A stretch of DNA of 64,000 nt, from assembly GCF_013466605.1 (NCBI RefSeq), contig NZ_CP059162.1, positions 5,642,001-5,706,000 on the forward strand, read 5' to 3'. Below the pieces are notes generated by a model. It ran no database searches. It was not told where the DNA came from and worked only from the letters and a program-made list of their open reading frames with translations. A program made the translations under genes and the position numbers. Numbering within the stretch: the first letter of the stretch is position 1; each line of letters begins with the position of its first letter. Shown piece after piece: positions 55,682 to 64,000 of this stretch. This DNA comes from Pseudomonas chlororaphis subsp. aurantiaca. GTDB taxonomy: Bacteria; Pseudomonadota; Gammaproteobacteria; Pseudomonadales; Pseudomonadaceae.

Positions 55682-56155
55682 TCAGTCGAACTGGGCGCGC
55701 ATCCAGGCCTGGTACTCGGCCACGCCCGACTCACCTTCGCGGGGCGCCCAAGCAGCCAGCTCACCTTCGCCGACCGGACGATAAGGCCCGGCCTTGCATT
55801 CGAACATCAGGCTATCGGGCTCAAGCACCACCAGGCCGTGGTAGACGCCGACCGGCAGGTCGACGCCCATGCAATCCCCACCCGCCTGCAGCACACGCTT
55901 GCCCAGCACCTGACCGGCATCGTCGAAAACCAGCAGGCCCAGGCGCCCCTTGAGCACCAGCAGGGTCTCGGCCTTGTCGTCGCTCAGGTGGCGATGGGGC
56001 GGGATGTAGGTGGATGGCTGCAGCCCCACCGCCATGCGGTGACAAGGCTCTTGCATCTGATGGAAGTTGTGATGGTGGCGACCACGGGGGCTGGCCGAGG
56101 CTTTTTCGGCCAGTTCGGCAAACAGCGACTGATCCAGAAAGCTCGGCCCGTTCAT
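55682..56155 (-). CDS. WbuC-family cupin-fold protein
   Basis: A 157-residue cupin with the metal-site pattern PPHRHLSDDKAETLLVLKG and a final PVGVYHGLVVLEPDS. The family (WbuC, PF19480-type) is linked with surface polysaccharide genes elsewhere. 3 bp after hpt on the same strand, so co-transcribed. Confidence 0.85.
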   Translation of the reverse strand: MNGPSFLDQSLFAELAEKASASPRGRHHHNFHQMQEPCHRMAVGLQPSTYIPPHRHLSDDKAETLLVLKGRLGLLVFDDAGQVLGKRVLQAGGDCMGVDLPVGVYHGLVVLEPDSLMFECKAGPYRPVGEGELAAWAPREGESGVAEYQAWMRAQFD

Positions 56156-56158
56156 GAT

Positions 56159-56716
56159 TTACATGCCCTTGACGGCAAAGATGCCGGCAGCGTTGCGCCA
56201 GTAACCCTTGTAGTCCATGCCGTAACCGAAGATGTAGCGGTCCACGCATGGCAGGCCAACGTAATCGGCTTTCAGGTCGGGACGGGCCTTGCGGTCGTGG
56301 TCCTTGTCGATCAGCACGGCGGTGTGCACCGCGCGGGCACCGGCGTGTTTGCAGAAGTCGATGATCGCGCCCAGGGTATGACCTTCGTCGAGGATGTCGT
56401 CGATGATCAGCACATCACGGTCGATGAAGGACACTTCCGGCTTGGATTTCCAGAACAGCTCGCCGCCGCTGGTTTCGTTGCGATAGCGGGTGGCGTGCAG
56501 GTAGGAAGCTTCCAGCGGGAATTTGAGGTGGGTCAGCAGCTTGCCGGAGAAGATCAGGCCACCGTTCATCACGCAGAAAACCACCGGATTGCGTTCCGCC
56601 AGTTGTTCATTGATTTGTGCACCGACTCGGGCAATGGCCGCCTCGACCTCAGCTTCGGTGTACAGGCAGTCAGCCTCGCGCATGATTTGACGGATATGCT
56701 CGAGATCAGCGGACAT
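56159..56716 (-). CDS. hpt: Hypoxanthine-guanine phosphoribosyltransferase
   Basis: A 185-residue purine-salvage enzyme. PRPP-binding motif VLIIDDILDEGHTLG is near residue 100, VMNGGLIFSG near 50 and the base-binding KADYVGLPC near 150. It makes IMP or GMP from free bases. Divergent from upp across 165 bp. Confidence 0.94.
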   Translation of the reverse strand: MSADLEHIRQIMREADCLYTEAEVEAAIARVGAQINEQLAERNPVVFCVMNGGLIFSGKLLTHLKFPLEASYLHATRYRNETSGGELFWKSKPEVSFIDRDVLIIDDILDEGHTLGAIIDFCKHAGARAVHTAVLIDKDHDRKARPDLKADYVGLPCVDRYIFGYGMDYKGYWRNAAGIFAVKGM

Positions 56717-56881
56717 GGCGCTCTCCAGGGGGTGGCAGTTTCGGAAAAGCGAGCAAAGGTACGCATCCGGCCCGGTCGAATCAAGCGTTTCTGGACTAAC
56801 GTACTTAGATGTCTATAGGACAACACCCCCGGATAGATTAATCTAGGCCGTTTTTTTTGCCCGCCGCCGGAGCCTTTCCCT

Positions 56882-57520
56882 ATGCCCATCCGTGAGATCC
56901 GCCATCCGCTGATCCGACACAAACTTGGCCTTATGCGCCGCGCCGACATTAGCACGAAGAACTTCCGCGAGCTCGCTCAGGAAGTCGGTGCCCTGCTGAC
57001 GTACGAAGCCACCAAAGACCTGCCGCTCGAATCCTATGAGATTCCAGGTTGGTGCGGCCCTGTCCAGGTCGAGAAGATCGCCGGCAAGAAGATTACCGTG
57101 GTGCCTATCCTGCGCGCCGGTATCGGCATGCTCGAAGGCGTGCTCAGCCTGATCCCGGGCGCCAAGGTCAGCGCCGTGGGCGTGGCCCGCAACGAGGAAA
57201 CCCTGCAGGCGCACACTTACCTGGAAAAACTGGTTCCGGAAATCGACGAACGCCTGGCCATGATCATCGACCCGATGCTCGCCACCGGCAGCTCCATGGT
57301 CGCGACCATCGACCTGTTGAAAAAGGCCGGCTGCAAGGACATCCGCGCCATGGTGCTGGTCGCCGCTCCCGAAGGCATCGAAGCCGTCGAGAAAGCTCAC
57401 CCGGACGTGACCATCTACACCGCTTCCATCGATCAGAAACTCAACGAGCACGGCTACATCATCCCGGGCCTGGGCGATGCCGGCGACAAGATCTTCGGCA
57501 CCAAGCAGAAGGACGCCTGA
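56882..57520 (+). CDS. upp: Uracil phosphoribosyltransferase
   Basis: A 212-residue pyrimidine-salvage enzyme making UMP from uracil and [16 protein letters not shown] and [16 protein letters not shown] are characteristic, and the PRPP loop is [12 protein letters not shown] near residue 130. Directly followed by the uracil transporter gene. Confidence 0.97.
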   Translation: MPIREIRHPLIRHKLGLMRRADISTKNFRELAQEVGALLTYEATKDLPLESYEIPGWCGPVQVEKIAGKKITVVPILRAGIGMLEGVLSLIPGAKVSAVGVARNEETLQAHTYLEKLVPEIDERLAMIIDPMLATGSSMVATIDLLKKAGCKDIRAMVLVAAPEGIEAVEKAHPDVTIYTASIDQKLNEHGYIIPGLGDAGDKIFGTKQKDA

Positions 57521-57522
57521 GC

Positions 57523-58797
57523 ATGCGGGATGAGTTCAACGATCCGCTCTGGCGCCAGGTGCTGTCTGGCGCGCAGATGCTCTTCGTGGCCTTTGGCGCG
57601 TTGGTGTTGATGCCGCTGATTACCGGTCTCGACCCCAACGTGGCGCTGTTCACGGCGGGTCTCGGGACTCTGTTGTTCCAGCTCGTGACCGGGCGCCAGG
57701 TACCGGTATTCCTGGCCTCCAGCTTTGCCTTCATCACCCCGATCATTCTCGCCAAGGGCCAGTTCGGCCTGGCCGCGACCATGGGCGGCGTGATGGCGGC
57801 CGGTTTCGTTTATACCTTCCTGGGCCTGGCGGTGAAGATCAAGGGCACCGGTTTCATCGACCGGCTGCTGCCACCGGTGGTAATCGGCCCGGTGATCATT
57901 TCCATCGGCCTGGCCATGGCCCCGATCGCCGCCAACATGGCGATGGGCAAGGCCGGCGACGGCAGCGAACTGATTCATTACCAGACGGCGATGATGATCT
58001 CGATGCCGGCGCTGCTCACCACCCTGATTGTCGCAGTGTTCGGCAAAGGCATCTTCCGCCTGGTGCCGATCATCTCCGGGGTGCTGGTGGGCTTTGCCCT
58101 GTCCTTTTACTTCGGCGTGGTCGATACCGCGAAGATCGCCGCGGCGCCCTGGCTGGCCCTGCCGCACTTCACCGCGCCAGAGTTCAACTGGCAGGCGATC
58201 CTGTTCATCGTCCCCGTGGCCCTGGCCCCCGCCATCGAGCACATCGGTGGGGTGATCGCAGTCGGCAGCGTGACCGGTCGCGACTACCTGAAGAAGCCCG
58301 GCCTGCATCGCACCTTGTTCGGTGACGGTATCGCCACCACCGCCGCCGGCCTGTTCGGCGGTCCGCCCAATACCACCTACGCCGAAGTGACTGGCGCGGT
58401 AATGCTGACCAAGAACTACAACCCGAAAATCATGACCTGGGCGGCGATCTTCGCCATCAGCCTGGCGTTCATCGGCAAGTTCGGCGCACTGCTGCAAAGC
58501 ATTCCGGTACCGGTGATGGGCGGGATTCTCTGCCTGTTGTTCGGTTCGATCGCGGCAGTGGGCATGAACACCCTGATCCGTCACAAGATCGACCTGGGCG
58601 AAGCCCGCAACCTGGTGATCGTCTCGGTGACCCTGGTGTTCGGGATTGGCGGGGTACTGATCGGTACCGGTACCGGACCGGACGACTTCGGCCTGAAAGG
58701 GATCGCCCTGTGCGCCATCGTCGCGATTGCGCTGAACCTGATCCTGCCGGGCAACGATAGCTGGAAGAACAAGAGGGCTGACGAGCCGCTGATCTGA
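57523..58797 (+). CDS. uraA: Uracil-xanthine permease, UraA/NCS2 family
   Basis: A 424-residue inner-membrane uracil:proton symporter. Multiple helices; NCS2 motifs AIEHIGGVIAVGSVTGRDY and FGGPPNTTYAEVTGA are present. Start at ATG 57523, 2 bp after the upp stop. Forms the salvage operon upp-uraA. Confidence 0.95.
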   Translation: MRDEFNDPLWRQVLSGAQMLFVAFGALVLMPLITGLDPNVALFTAGLGTLLFQLVTGRQVPVFLASSFAFITPIILAKGQFGLAATMGGVMAAGFVYTFLGLAVKIKGTGFIDRLLPPVVIGPVIISIGLAMAPIAANMAMGKAGDGSELIHYQTAMMISMPALLTTLIVAVFGKGIFRLVPIISGVLVGFALSFYFGVVDTAKIAAAPWLALPHFTAPEFNWQAILFIVPVALAPAIEHIGGVIAVGSVTGRDYLKKPGLHRTLFGDGIATTAAGLFGGPPNTTYAEVTGAVMLTKNYNPKIMTWAAIFAISLAFIGKFGALLQSIPVPVMGGILCLLFGSIAAVGMNTLIRHKIDLGEARNLVIVSVTLVFGIGGVLIGTGTGPDDFGLKGIALCAIVAIALNLILPGNDSWKNKRADEPLI

Positions 58798-58803
58798 GGA
58801 TCT

Positions 58804-58922
58804 CTGTAGCCGCTGCCGCAGGTTCGGGCCACGTTCGGACGATAAGGCTCGAAGAGCCTTCCCGCGATAGCAAGAGCACGGCCGCTGCGCTGCCGATCGC
58901 AGCCTTCGGCAGCGGCTACAGG
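58804..58922. repeat. REP-like tandem of inverted elements after uraA
   Basis: First half TGTAGCCGCTGCCGCAGG...GACGATAAGG matches the reverse of 51331-51388; second half ends with GCAGCCTTCGGCAGCGGCTA, matching the 47.9-kb copy. It separates the convergent uraA and hemH genes. Confidence 0.72.
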
Positions 58923-58928
58923 GTTGCG

Positions 58929-59945
58929 TTACAACGCCAAAGGCGCGCGCTCGCACAAGGCGTTCAATGCCTTGGCCCATTGCGGGTCGTCGTTCAGGCA
59001 TGGCACCAGCACCAACTCCTCCCCTCCCGCTTCGCGGAACTGCTCGCGACCGCGATCGCCGATCTCTTCCAGGGTCTCGATGCAGTCGGCGACGAACGCC
59101 GGGCACATCACCAGGATCTTCTTCACCCCCTGTCGGGCCAATTCATCCAGCCGCGCCTCGGTATAGGGCTCGATCCATTTGGCACGTCCCAGACGGGACT
59201 GGAACGACACCGACCACTTGCCGTCCGCCAGCCCCATGCGCTCGGCGAATGCCCGGGCCGTGTTCAGGCACTGGCCGCGGTAACAGGTGGCGGCCACCTC
59301 GGGGGTCGCGTCGCGGCAGCAATCGCCGTCCAGGCTGTGGCCGGGATTGAGCTTTTTCAGGTGCCGTTCGGGCAAGCCATGGAAACTCAACAGCAAATGA
59401 TCGAAGTCCTGTTGCAAGTGCGGCCTGGCACTGGCCACCAGCGCGTCGAGGTACTCCGGCTGATCGTAAAACGGTTGCAGCACCGAAAGCTGCACATCCA
59501 GCTTCTTGTCCCGGATCACCCGCCGGGCCTCTTCCACCACCGTGGTCACGGTGCTGTCGGCAAATTGTGGATAGAGCGGCGCCAGGGTGATTTTCTTCTG
59601 CCCCTGGGCCACCAGACGCACCAATGCCGACTCGATGGACGGCTCGCCATAACGCATCGCCAGTTCCACCGGGCCGTGCTTCCACTCACTCGTCATGGTT
59701 TCCTGCAAACGGCGGCTGAGCACCACCAGCGGCGAACCCTGCTCCCACCAGATCGAGGCGTAGGCATGGGCCGACTGCTCCGGACGCTTGATCAGAATCA
59801 GCGACACCAGCAGACGCCGGACCGGCCACGGCAGATCGATCACGTAAGGGTCCATCAGGAATTGATTGAGGTAGCTGCGCACATCCGCCACCGAGGTGGA
59901 GGCCGGCGAACCCAGGTTGACCAGGAGCAACGCGTGATCGGTCAT
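58929..59945 (-). CDS. hemH: Ferrochelatase
   Basis: A 338-residue enzyme inserting iron into protoporphyrin IX. The active-site His lies in [12 protein letters not shown], and the Glu in [12 protein letters not shown]. Cysteines CYRGQC may be structural. Start ATG 59945; the frame goes on upstream into the neighbour. 13 bp after the epimerase-like gene stop. Confidence 0.95.
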   Translation of the reverse strand: MTDHALLLVNLGSPASTSVADVRSYLNQFLMDPYVIDLPWPVRRLLVSLILIKRPEQSAHAYASIWWEQGSPLVVLSRRLQETMTSEWKHGPVELAMRYGEPSIESALVRLVAQGQKKITLAPLYPQFADSTVTTVVEEARRVIRDKKLDVQLSVLQPFYDQPEYLDALVASARPHLQQDFDHLLLSFHGLPERHLKKLNPGHSLDGDCCRDATPEVAATCYRGQCLNTARAFAERMGLADGKWSVSFQSRLGRAKWIEPYTEARLDELARQGVKKILVMCPAFVADCIETLEEIGDRGREQFREAGGEELVLVPCLNDDPQWAKALNALCERAPLAL

Positions 59946-59958
59946 GCAACGTCCTATT

Positions 59959-60861
59959 TCAGAGGCGGCTGGACAGGTCGTCCAGGGCCGCGCGCAAATC
60001 AGTGAACTGGAAAGTGAATCCGGCGGCCAACAACCGCGCAGGGACCGCGCGCTGACCACCCAGCAACAACAACGACAATTCCCCCAGGCCGACGCGCAAG
60101 ACAAAGGCCGGCACCGGCACTACCGCCGGCCGGTGCAAGACGCTGCCCAGGGTCTTGGCGAACTCGCGATTGCGCACCGGCTTCGGCGCGCAGGCATTAT
60201 AAGGACCGCTGGCATCACTGCGGTGCAGAAGAAAATCAATCAGGGCGATTTGATCCTTGATATGAATCCACGGCATCCACTGCCGACCGTTGCCGATCGG
60301 CCCGCCCAGGGCCAGTTTGAAGGGCAGCAGCAAGCGCGACAAAAAGCCGCCCTCGGCCGCCAGCACCAGGCCCGTGCGAATCAGCACCACCCGCACGCCC
60401 ATGGCCTCGGCACGTTGTGCGGTCTCCTCCCAGGCGATGCACAACTGGCTGGCGAAGTCCTCACTGACCGGGGGCGAGTCCTCGTTCAGCTCGCGCTCCC
60501 CGCCATCGCCGTACCAGCCCACCGCCGACCCGGAGATCAACAACCCGGGTTTCTGCCCGCGGCTTTCCAGCCAGGCCAGGAGCTTTTCCGTCAGGGTAAT
60601 GCGGCTGCTCCAGAGCAGCGCCTTGCGCTTGTGGGTCCAGGGCCGGTCGGCGATCGGCGCTCCCGCCAGGTTGATGATGGCGTCGACCGGCTCCTCCGCG
60701 AGTTCGTCCAGGCGGGCAATGCCGCGGACCTGAGTGCCGCACAGTTTGGGCACCGCGGCAGGCCGACGACTCCATACGGTCAACTGATGGCCCTGGGTCA
60801 GCCAGTGACGGCAGAGTTGACGTCCTATCAAACCAGTACCGCCGGTCAGCAATATGTGCAT
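59959..60861 (-). CDS. TIGR01777-family NAD-dependent epimerase/dehydratase (YfcH-like)
   Basis: A 300-residue extended-SDR protein. The nucleotide-binding [11 protein letters not shown] is at the N-terminus, [10 protein letters not shown] carries the Tyr region and the C-terminal DUF1731 segment completes the family. E. coli YfcH and the division inhibitor SulA of cyanobacteria are relatives; role unknown. Next to hemH in one operon. Confidence 0.9.
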   Translation of the reverse strand: MHILLTGGTGLIGRQLCRHWLTQGHQLTVWSRRPAAVPKLCGTQVRGIARLDELAEEPVDAIINLAGAPIADRPWTHKRKALLWSSRITLTEKLLAWLESRGQKPGLLISGSAVGWYGDGGERELNEDSPPVSEDFASQLCIAWEETAQRAEAMGVRVVLIRTGLVLAAEGGFLSRLLLPFKLALGGPIGNGRQWMPWIHIKDQIALIDFLLHRSDASGPYNACAPKPVRNREFAKTLGSVLHRPAVVPVPAFVLRVGLGELSLLLLGGQRAVPARLLAAGFTFQFTDLRAALDDLSSRL

Positions 60862-60985
60862 GACATCTTCCTCGCGTGGCGTTTTACCCGGATCACTAGT
60901 CTATTTTTATAAGCAGGGATCTTTTCAATCGGGCAGGCTCTGTGTTTAACAATAGGACACCCTGTAAAACCGATAACGCCGAAAG

Positions 60986-61010
60986 TTATACCAAAAAACA
61001 AAATTGTACA
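60986..61010 (+). promoter_or_regulatory. TGTACA-type element upstream of the renalase gene
   Basis: TGTACA at 61005-61010, with a weak TATACC 18 bp earlier (60987-60992). Same hexamer and spacing as upstream of the DUF523/MerR genes, so likely a shared operator. Confidence 0.4.
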
Positions 61011-61018
61011 GATTTTAA

Positions 61019-62041
<1,023 letters not shown>

Positions 62042-62254
62042 GCGCATCACCCCGCGTAACATTGCTGCTGTCGCCCTGGACAGCAGCCTGTCTCCTCCAC
62101 TCAAGACTCGAACACACTTCTGCTGATCGGACTGTTCCGAGATGAAGAAAAACACGCGGCAAAATTTCCTGTGTTAGCCATCCAGCAATCGAACGGCTAC
62201 AGACCAGCGACCGACAGATGAGCAGAACGTAACCCGAAAGGCTGCGCGGCAAAG

Positions 62255-62330
62255 CTGTACAAAATATTTGACTTGCACACCTTTGATCCTATGATGATGC
62301 AAAGTTGTACAAAATCTTATTTCTGTACAT
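62255..62330 (+). promoter_or_regulatory. Promoter and TGTACA direct repeats before the DUF523-MerR operon
   Basis: TTGACT (62268-62273) and TATGAT (62290-62295) form a -35/-10 pair with 16-bp spacing. Around it, TGTACA (62256) and TGCACA (62274) are 18 bp apart, and TGTACA at 62306 and 62324 are also 18 bp apart. The arrangement suits a MerR-family regulator, possibly autoregulation by the gene at 63323. The rest of 62042-62350 is gene-free. Confidence 0.55.
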
Positions 62331-62350
62331 GAAAACCCGGAGCCCTGCAC

Positions 62351-63319
62351 ATGCCCGACAATCCGACCCAGGCCGACAAACCGAGAATCGCCATCAGCGC
62401 CTGCCTGCTGGGTGCGCCGGTGCGCTACAACGGCGGGCACAAGGAATCGCGCCTGTGCAGCCAGGCCCTCGCTGAGTTTTTCGAGTTTGTCCCACTGTGC
62501 CCGGAAGTCGCCATCGGCCTGGGCACACCCCGCGAACCGATCCGCCTGGTGGGCGATCCGCGGCAACCGCGGGCCGTCGGCAGCATCAATCCGGCCATGG
62601 ATGTCACCCAGGCCCTCACGGATTACGGCCAGCACATGGCCGATGAACTGGGCAGCCTCTGTGGCTACATCTTCATGCAGAAATCTCCGTCCTGCGGCCT
62701 GGAGCGGGTCAAGGTCTACCAGGACCAGGGCCGCCCCGCCGAACTCAGCGGGCGCGGTATCCATGCCGCAGCTTTCTGCAGCCGCCATCCGGACCTGCCG
62801 GTGGAAGAAGACGGCCGACTCAATGATCCGGTGCTGCGGGAAAACTTCCTGACCCGGGTGTTCGCCTACAGCGCCTGGCAGGACGTGCTCAGGCAAGGCC
62901 TGACCCATCGCCGCCTGACCGATTTTCACGCGCGCTACAAATACCTGCTGATGGCCCACAACCCGGAGCAATACAAGGCCCTCGGCACCCTGCTGGGCAG
63001 CATGGGCCAAAGCGATCCAGCGCAAATCGGCCCACGTTATTTCAGCCAGCTGATGGCGGCCCTGAAAAAGTGTGCCACCCGCCGTACCCACAGCAACGTA
63101 CTGCAACACATCAGCGGCTATCTCAAGCAAGCCATCAGCCGCGAAGACAAACAGGAAATGCAGCACCTCATCGGCCAGTACCGCCACGGCATCGTGCCTC
63201 TGGTCGTGCCGCTGACCCTGCTCAAGCATCACCTGCGCCGGCATCCCGATCCCTACATCGCGCAACAGGTGTACCTGCAGCCCCATCCGGAAACTCTCAG
63301 CCTGCGTAATGCGCTCTGA
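62351..63319 (+). CDS. DUF523 and DUF1722 (YbgA) domain protein
   Basis: A 322-residue two-domain protein. DUF523 spans about 10-160 (ISACLLGAPVRYNGGHK, PLCPEVAIGLGTPREPIRL, MQKSPSCGL), with several conserved Cys that may bind a metal or cofactor. DUF1722 spans about 190-305 (FHARYKYLLMAHNPEQYKALG). In many pseudomonads it precedes a MerR/LitR regulator and photolyase phrB, as part of a light-induced set. Function unknown. Confidence 0.87.
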   Translation: MPDNPTQADKPRIAISACLLGAPVRYNGGHKESRLCSQALAEFFEFVPLCPEVAIGLGTPREPIRLVGDPRQPRAVGSINPAMDVTQALTDYGQHMADELGSLCGYIFMQKSPSCGLERVKVYQDQGRPAELSGRGIHAAAFCSRHPDLPVEEDGRLNDPVLRENFLTRVFAYSAWQDVLRQGLTHRRLTDFHARYKYLLMAHNPEQYKALGTLLGSMGQSDPAQIGPRYFSQLMAALKKCATRRTHSNVLQHISGYLKQAISREDKQEMQHLIGQYRHGIVPLVVPLTLLKHHLRRHPDPYIAQQVYLQPHPETLSLRNAL

Positions 63320-63322
63320 ACC

Positions 63323-64000
63323 ATGAACGATTCGACGTTCGACGACCCGGATGCAGCCGCCAGCGAATCCGATCGCGCCCATGGGCAAGGCTGGTTGCCG
63401 ATTCGCGAAGTAACCCGCCAGACCGGGGTCAACGCCGTCACCCTGCGGGCCTGGGAACGTCGTTACGGGTTGATCGTGCCGCAGCGTACCGCCAAGGGTC
63501 ACCGGCTGTTTTCGAACGAACATGTGCAACGCATTCTGAAGATCCTGACCTGGCTCAATCGCGGCGTGGCGGTCAGCCAGGTCAAGCACCTGCTGGACGC
63601 CGAGCCGGCACTCGGCGAAGCGACCCGCAACGACTGGCACCTGCAACGCCAGAGCCTGATCCAGGCCATCAGCCAACTGGCCGAGTGCCAGGTCGACGAC
63701 AGCGTCAACCAGGCCATGGCGCTCTACCCGCCGCGGACCTTGTGCGAGCACCTGCTGCTACCGCTGCTGGGCGAACTCGAACAGCGCTGGCAGGGCCGCT
63801 TCGGCATGCAGATGGAGCGGTTTTTTTTCCATTCCTGGCTGCGCAGCAAATTCGCAGTGCGGGTCTATCACAACAACCGCCAGTTGCAAGGCGCCCCGCT
63901 GCTGCTGATCAATCACTCGGACCTGCCGCTGGAGCCGCACCTGTGGCTCTGCGCCTGGCTGATCAGCAATAGCGACTGCCCGGTGGCAGTCTTCGACTGG
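63323..64000 (+). CDS. MerR-family regulator, LitR/CarH-like (partial, runs off window)
   Basis: Open from ATG 63323 to the window end, 226 codons, no stop, so partial. The N-terminal MerR winged helix has PIREVTRQTGVNAVTLRAWERRYGLI (about 26-50), with the RAWERRYGL recognition typical of CarA/CarH/LitR photoregulators; the B12-binding-like C-terminal domain begins before the edge. 3 bp after the DUF523 gene, same transcript. Likely a light-responsive repressor of the photolyase set, by analogy with P. putida. Confidence 0.85.
   Translation, partial: MNDSTFDDPDAAASESDRAHGQGWLPIREVTRQTGVNAVTLRAWERRYGLIVPQRTAKGHRLFSNEHVQRILKILTWLNRGVAVSQVKHLLDAEPALGEATRNDWHLQRQSLIQAISQLAECQVDDSVNQAMALYPPRTLCEHLLLPLLGELEQRWQGRFGMQMERFFFHSWLRSKFAVRVYHNNRQLQGAPLLLINHSDLPLEPHLWLCAWLISNSDCPVAVFDW

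Noticed and set aside
57454..59106. 550-codon minus-strand open frame
   Set aside because: Shadow of uraA that extends through the REP repeat; no motif.

Overview
The window is chromosomal DNA of a high-GC Pseudomonas, most likely of the fluorescens/chlororaphis/protegens complex. The basis is conserved core synteny (lpoA-yraN-SIS-BON, sspAB-petCBA-rpsI-rplM, zapE-trpS, mqo-hpt-upp-uraA-hemH), Pseudomonas-type proteins and REP-like intergenic repeats. Species cannot be fixed by reading alone. No rRNA, tRNA, CRISPR, insertion sequence or prophage was seen. Layout: 1-17.5 kb is housekeeping. It holds the LpoA/YraN/SIS/DolP envelope and division operon, SspAB, cytochrome bc1 (petABC), S9/L13, an aldo-keto reductase, an acyl-CoA dehydrogenase opposite an AraC/PfpI regulator, ZapE, TrpS with an extra C-terminal domain, an alpha/beta hydrolase, ZapG, an OmpA lipoprotein and a metallo-beta-lactamase-fold hydrolase. 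18-30 kb is the main accessory region. A tightly packed ten-gene minus-strand operon (KAS II-type ketosynthase, MaoC-like hotdog protein, acyl carrier protein, AurF-type diiron oxygenase, three CrtI/RetSat-like flavoproteins, alpha/beta hydrolase, FabG-type reductase, 7Fe-type ferredoxin) starts opposite a LuxI-type acyl-homoserine-lactone synthase, which is followed tail to tail by a LuxR receptor. The 448-bp divergent spacer holds two matching lux-box-like dyads and a weaker third. I infer a quorum-controlled carrier-protein-bound lipid or polyene pathway with unknown product, and this is the best candidate for an undescribed system. 30.4-45.4 kb: Ogt; a large MalT-type LuxR regulator; a DUF1329/DUF1302 envelope pair with a medium/long-chain acyl-CoA ligase; a DxD glycosyltransferase-like protein; a LysE exporter; a D-2-hydroxyacid dehydrogenase; RsmC; a UPF0016 manganese exporter behind a yybP-ykoY-type riboswitch; and an M48 lipoprotein protease. 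45.7-53 kb: a dCache chemoreceptor, an SRAP-family protein with altered active-site residues, small Pseudomonas proteins, a large acyltransferase and YajG. 53-60.9 kb: malate:quinone oxidoreductase behind a long gene-free leader, small conserved genes, hpt, upp-uraA, hemH and an epimerase-like protein. 60.9-64 kb: a renalase-type flavoenzyme, a DUF523/DUF1722 protein and the start of a MerR/LitR-like regulator that runs off the window; TGTACA repeats precede this group, which looks like the light/stress-responsive locus of other pseudomonads. Genes are packed on both strands, often with 4-bp ATGA overlaps, and many convergent or terminal junctions carry clear intrinsic terminators.
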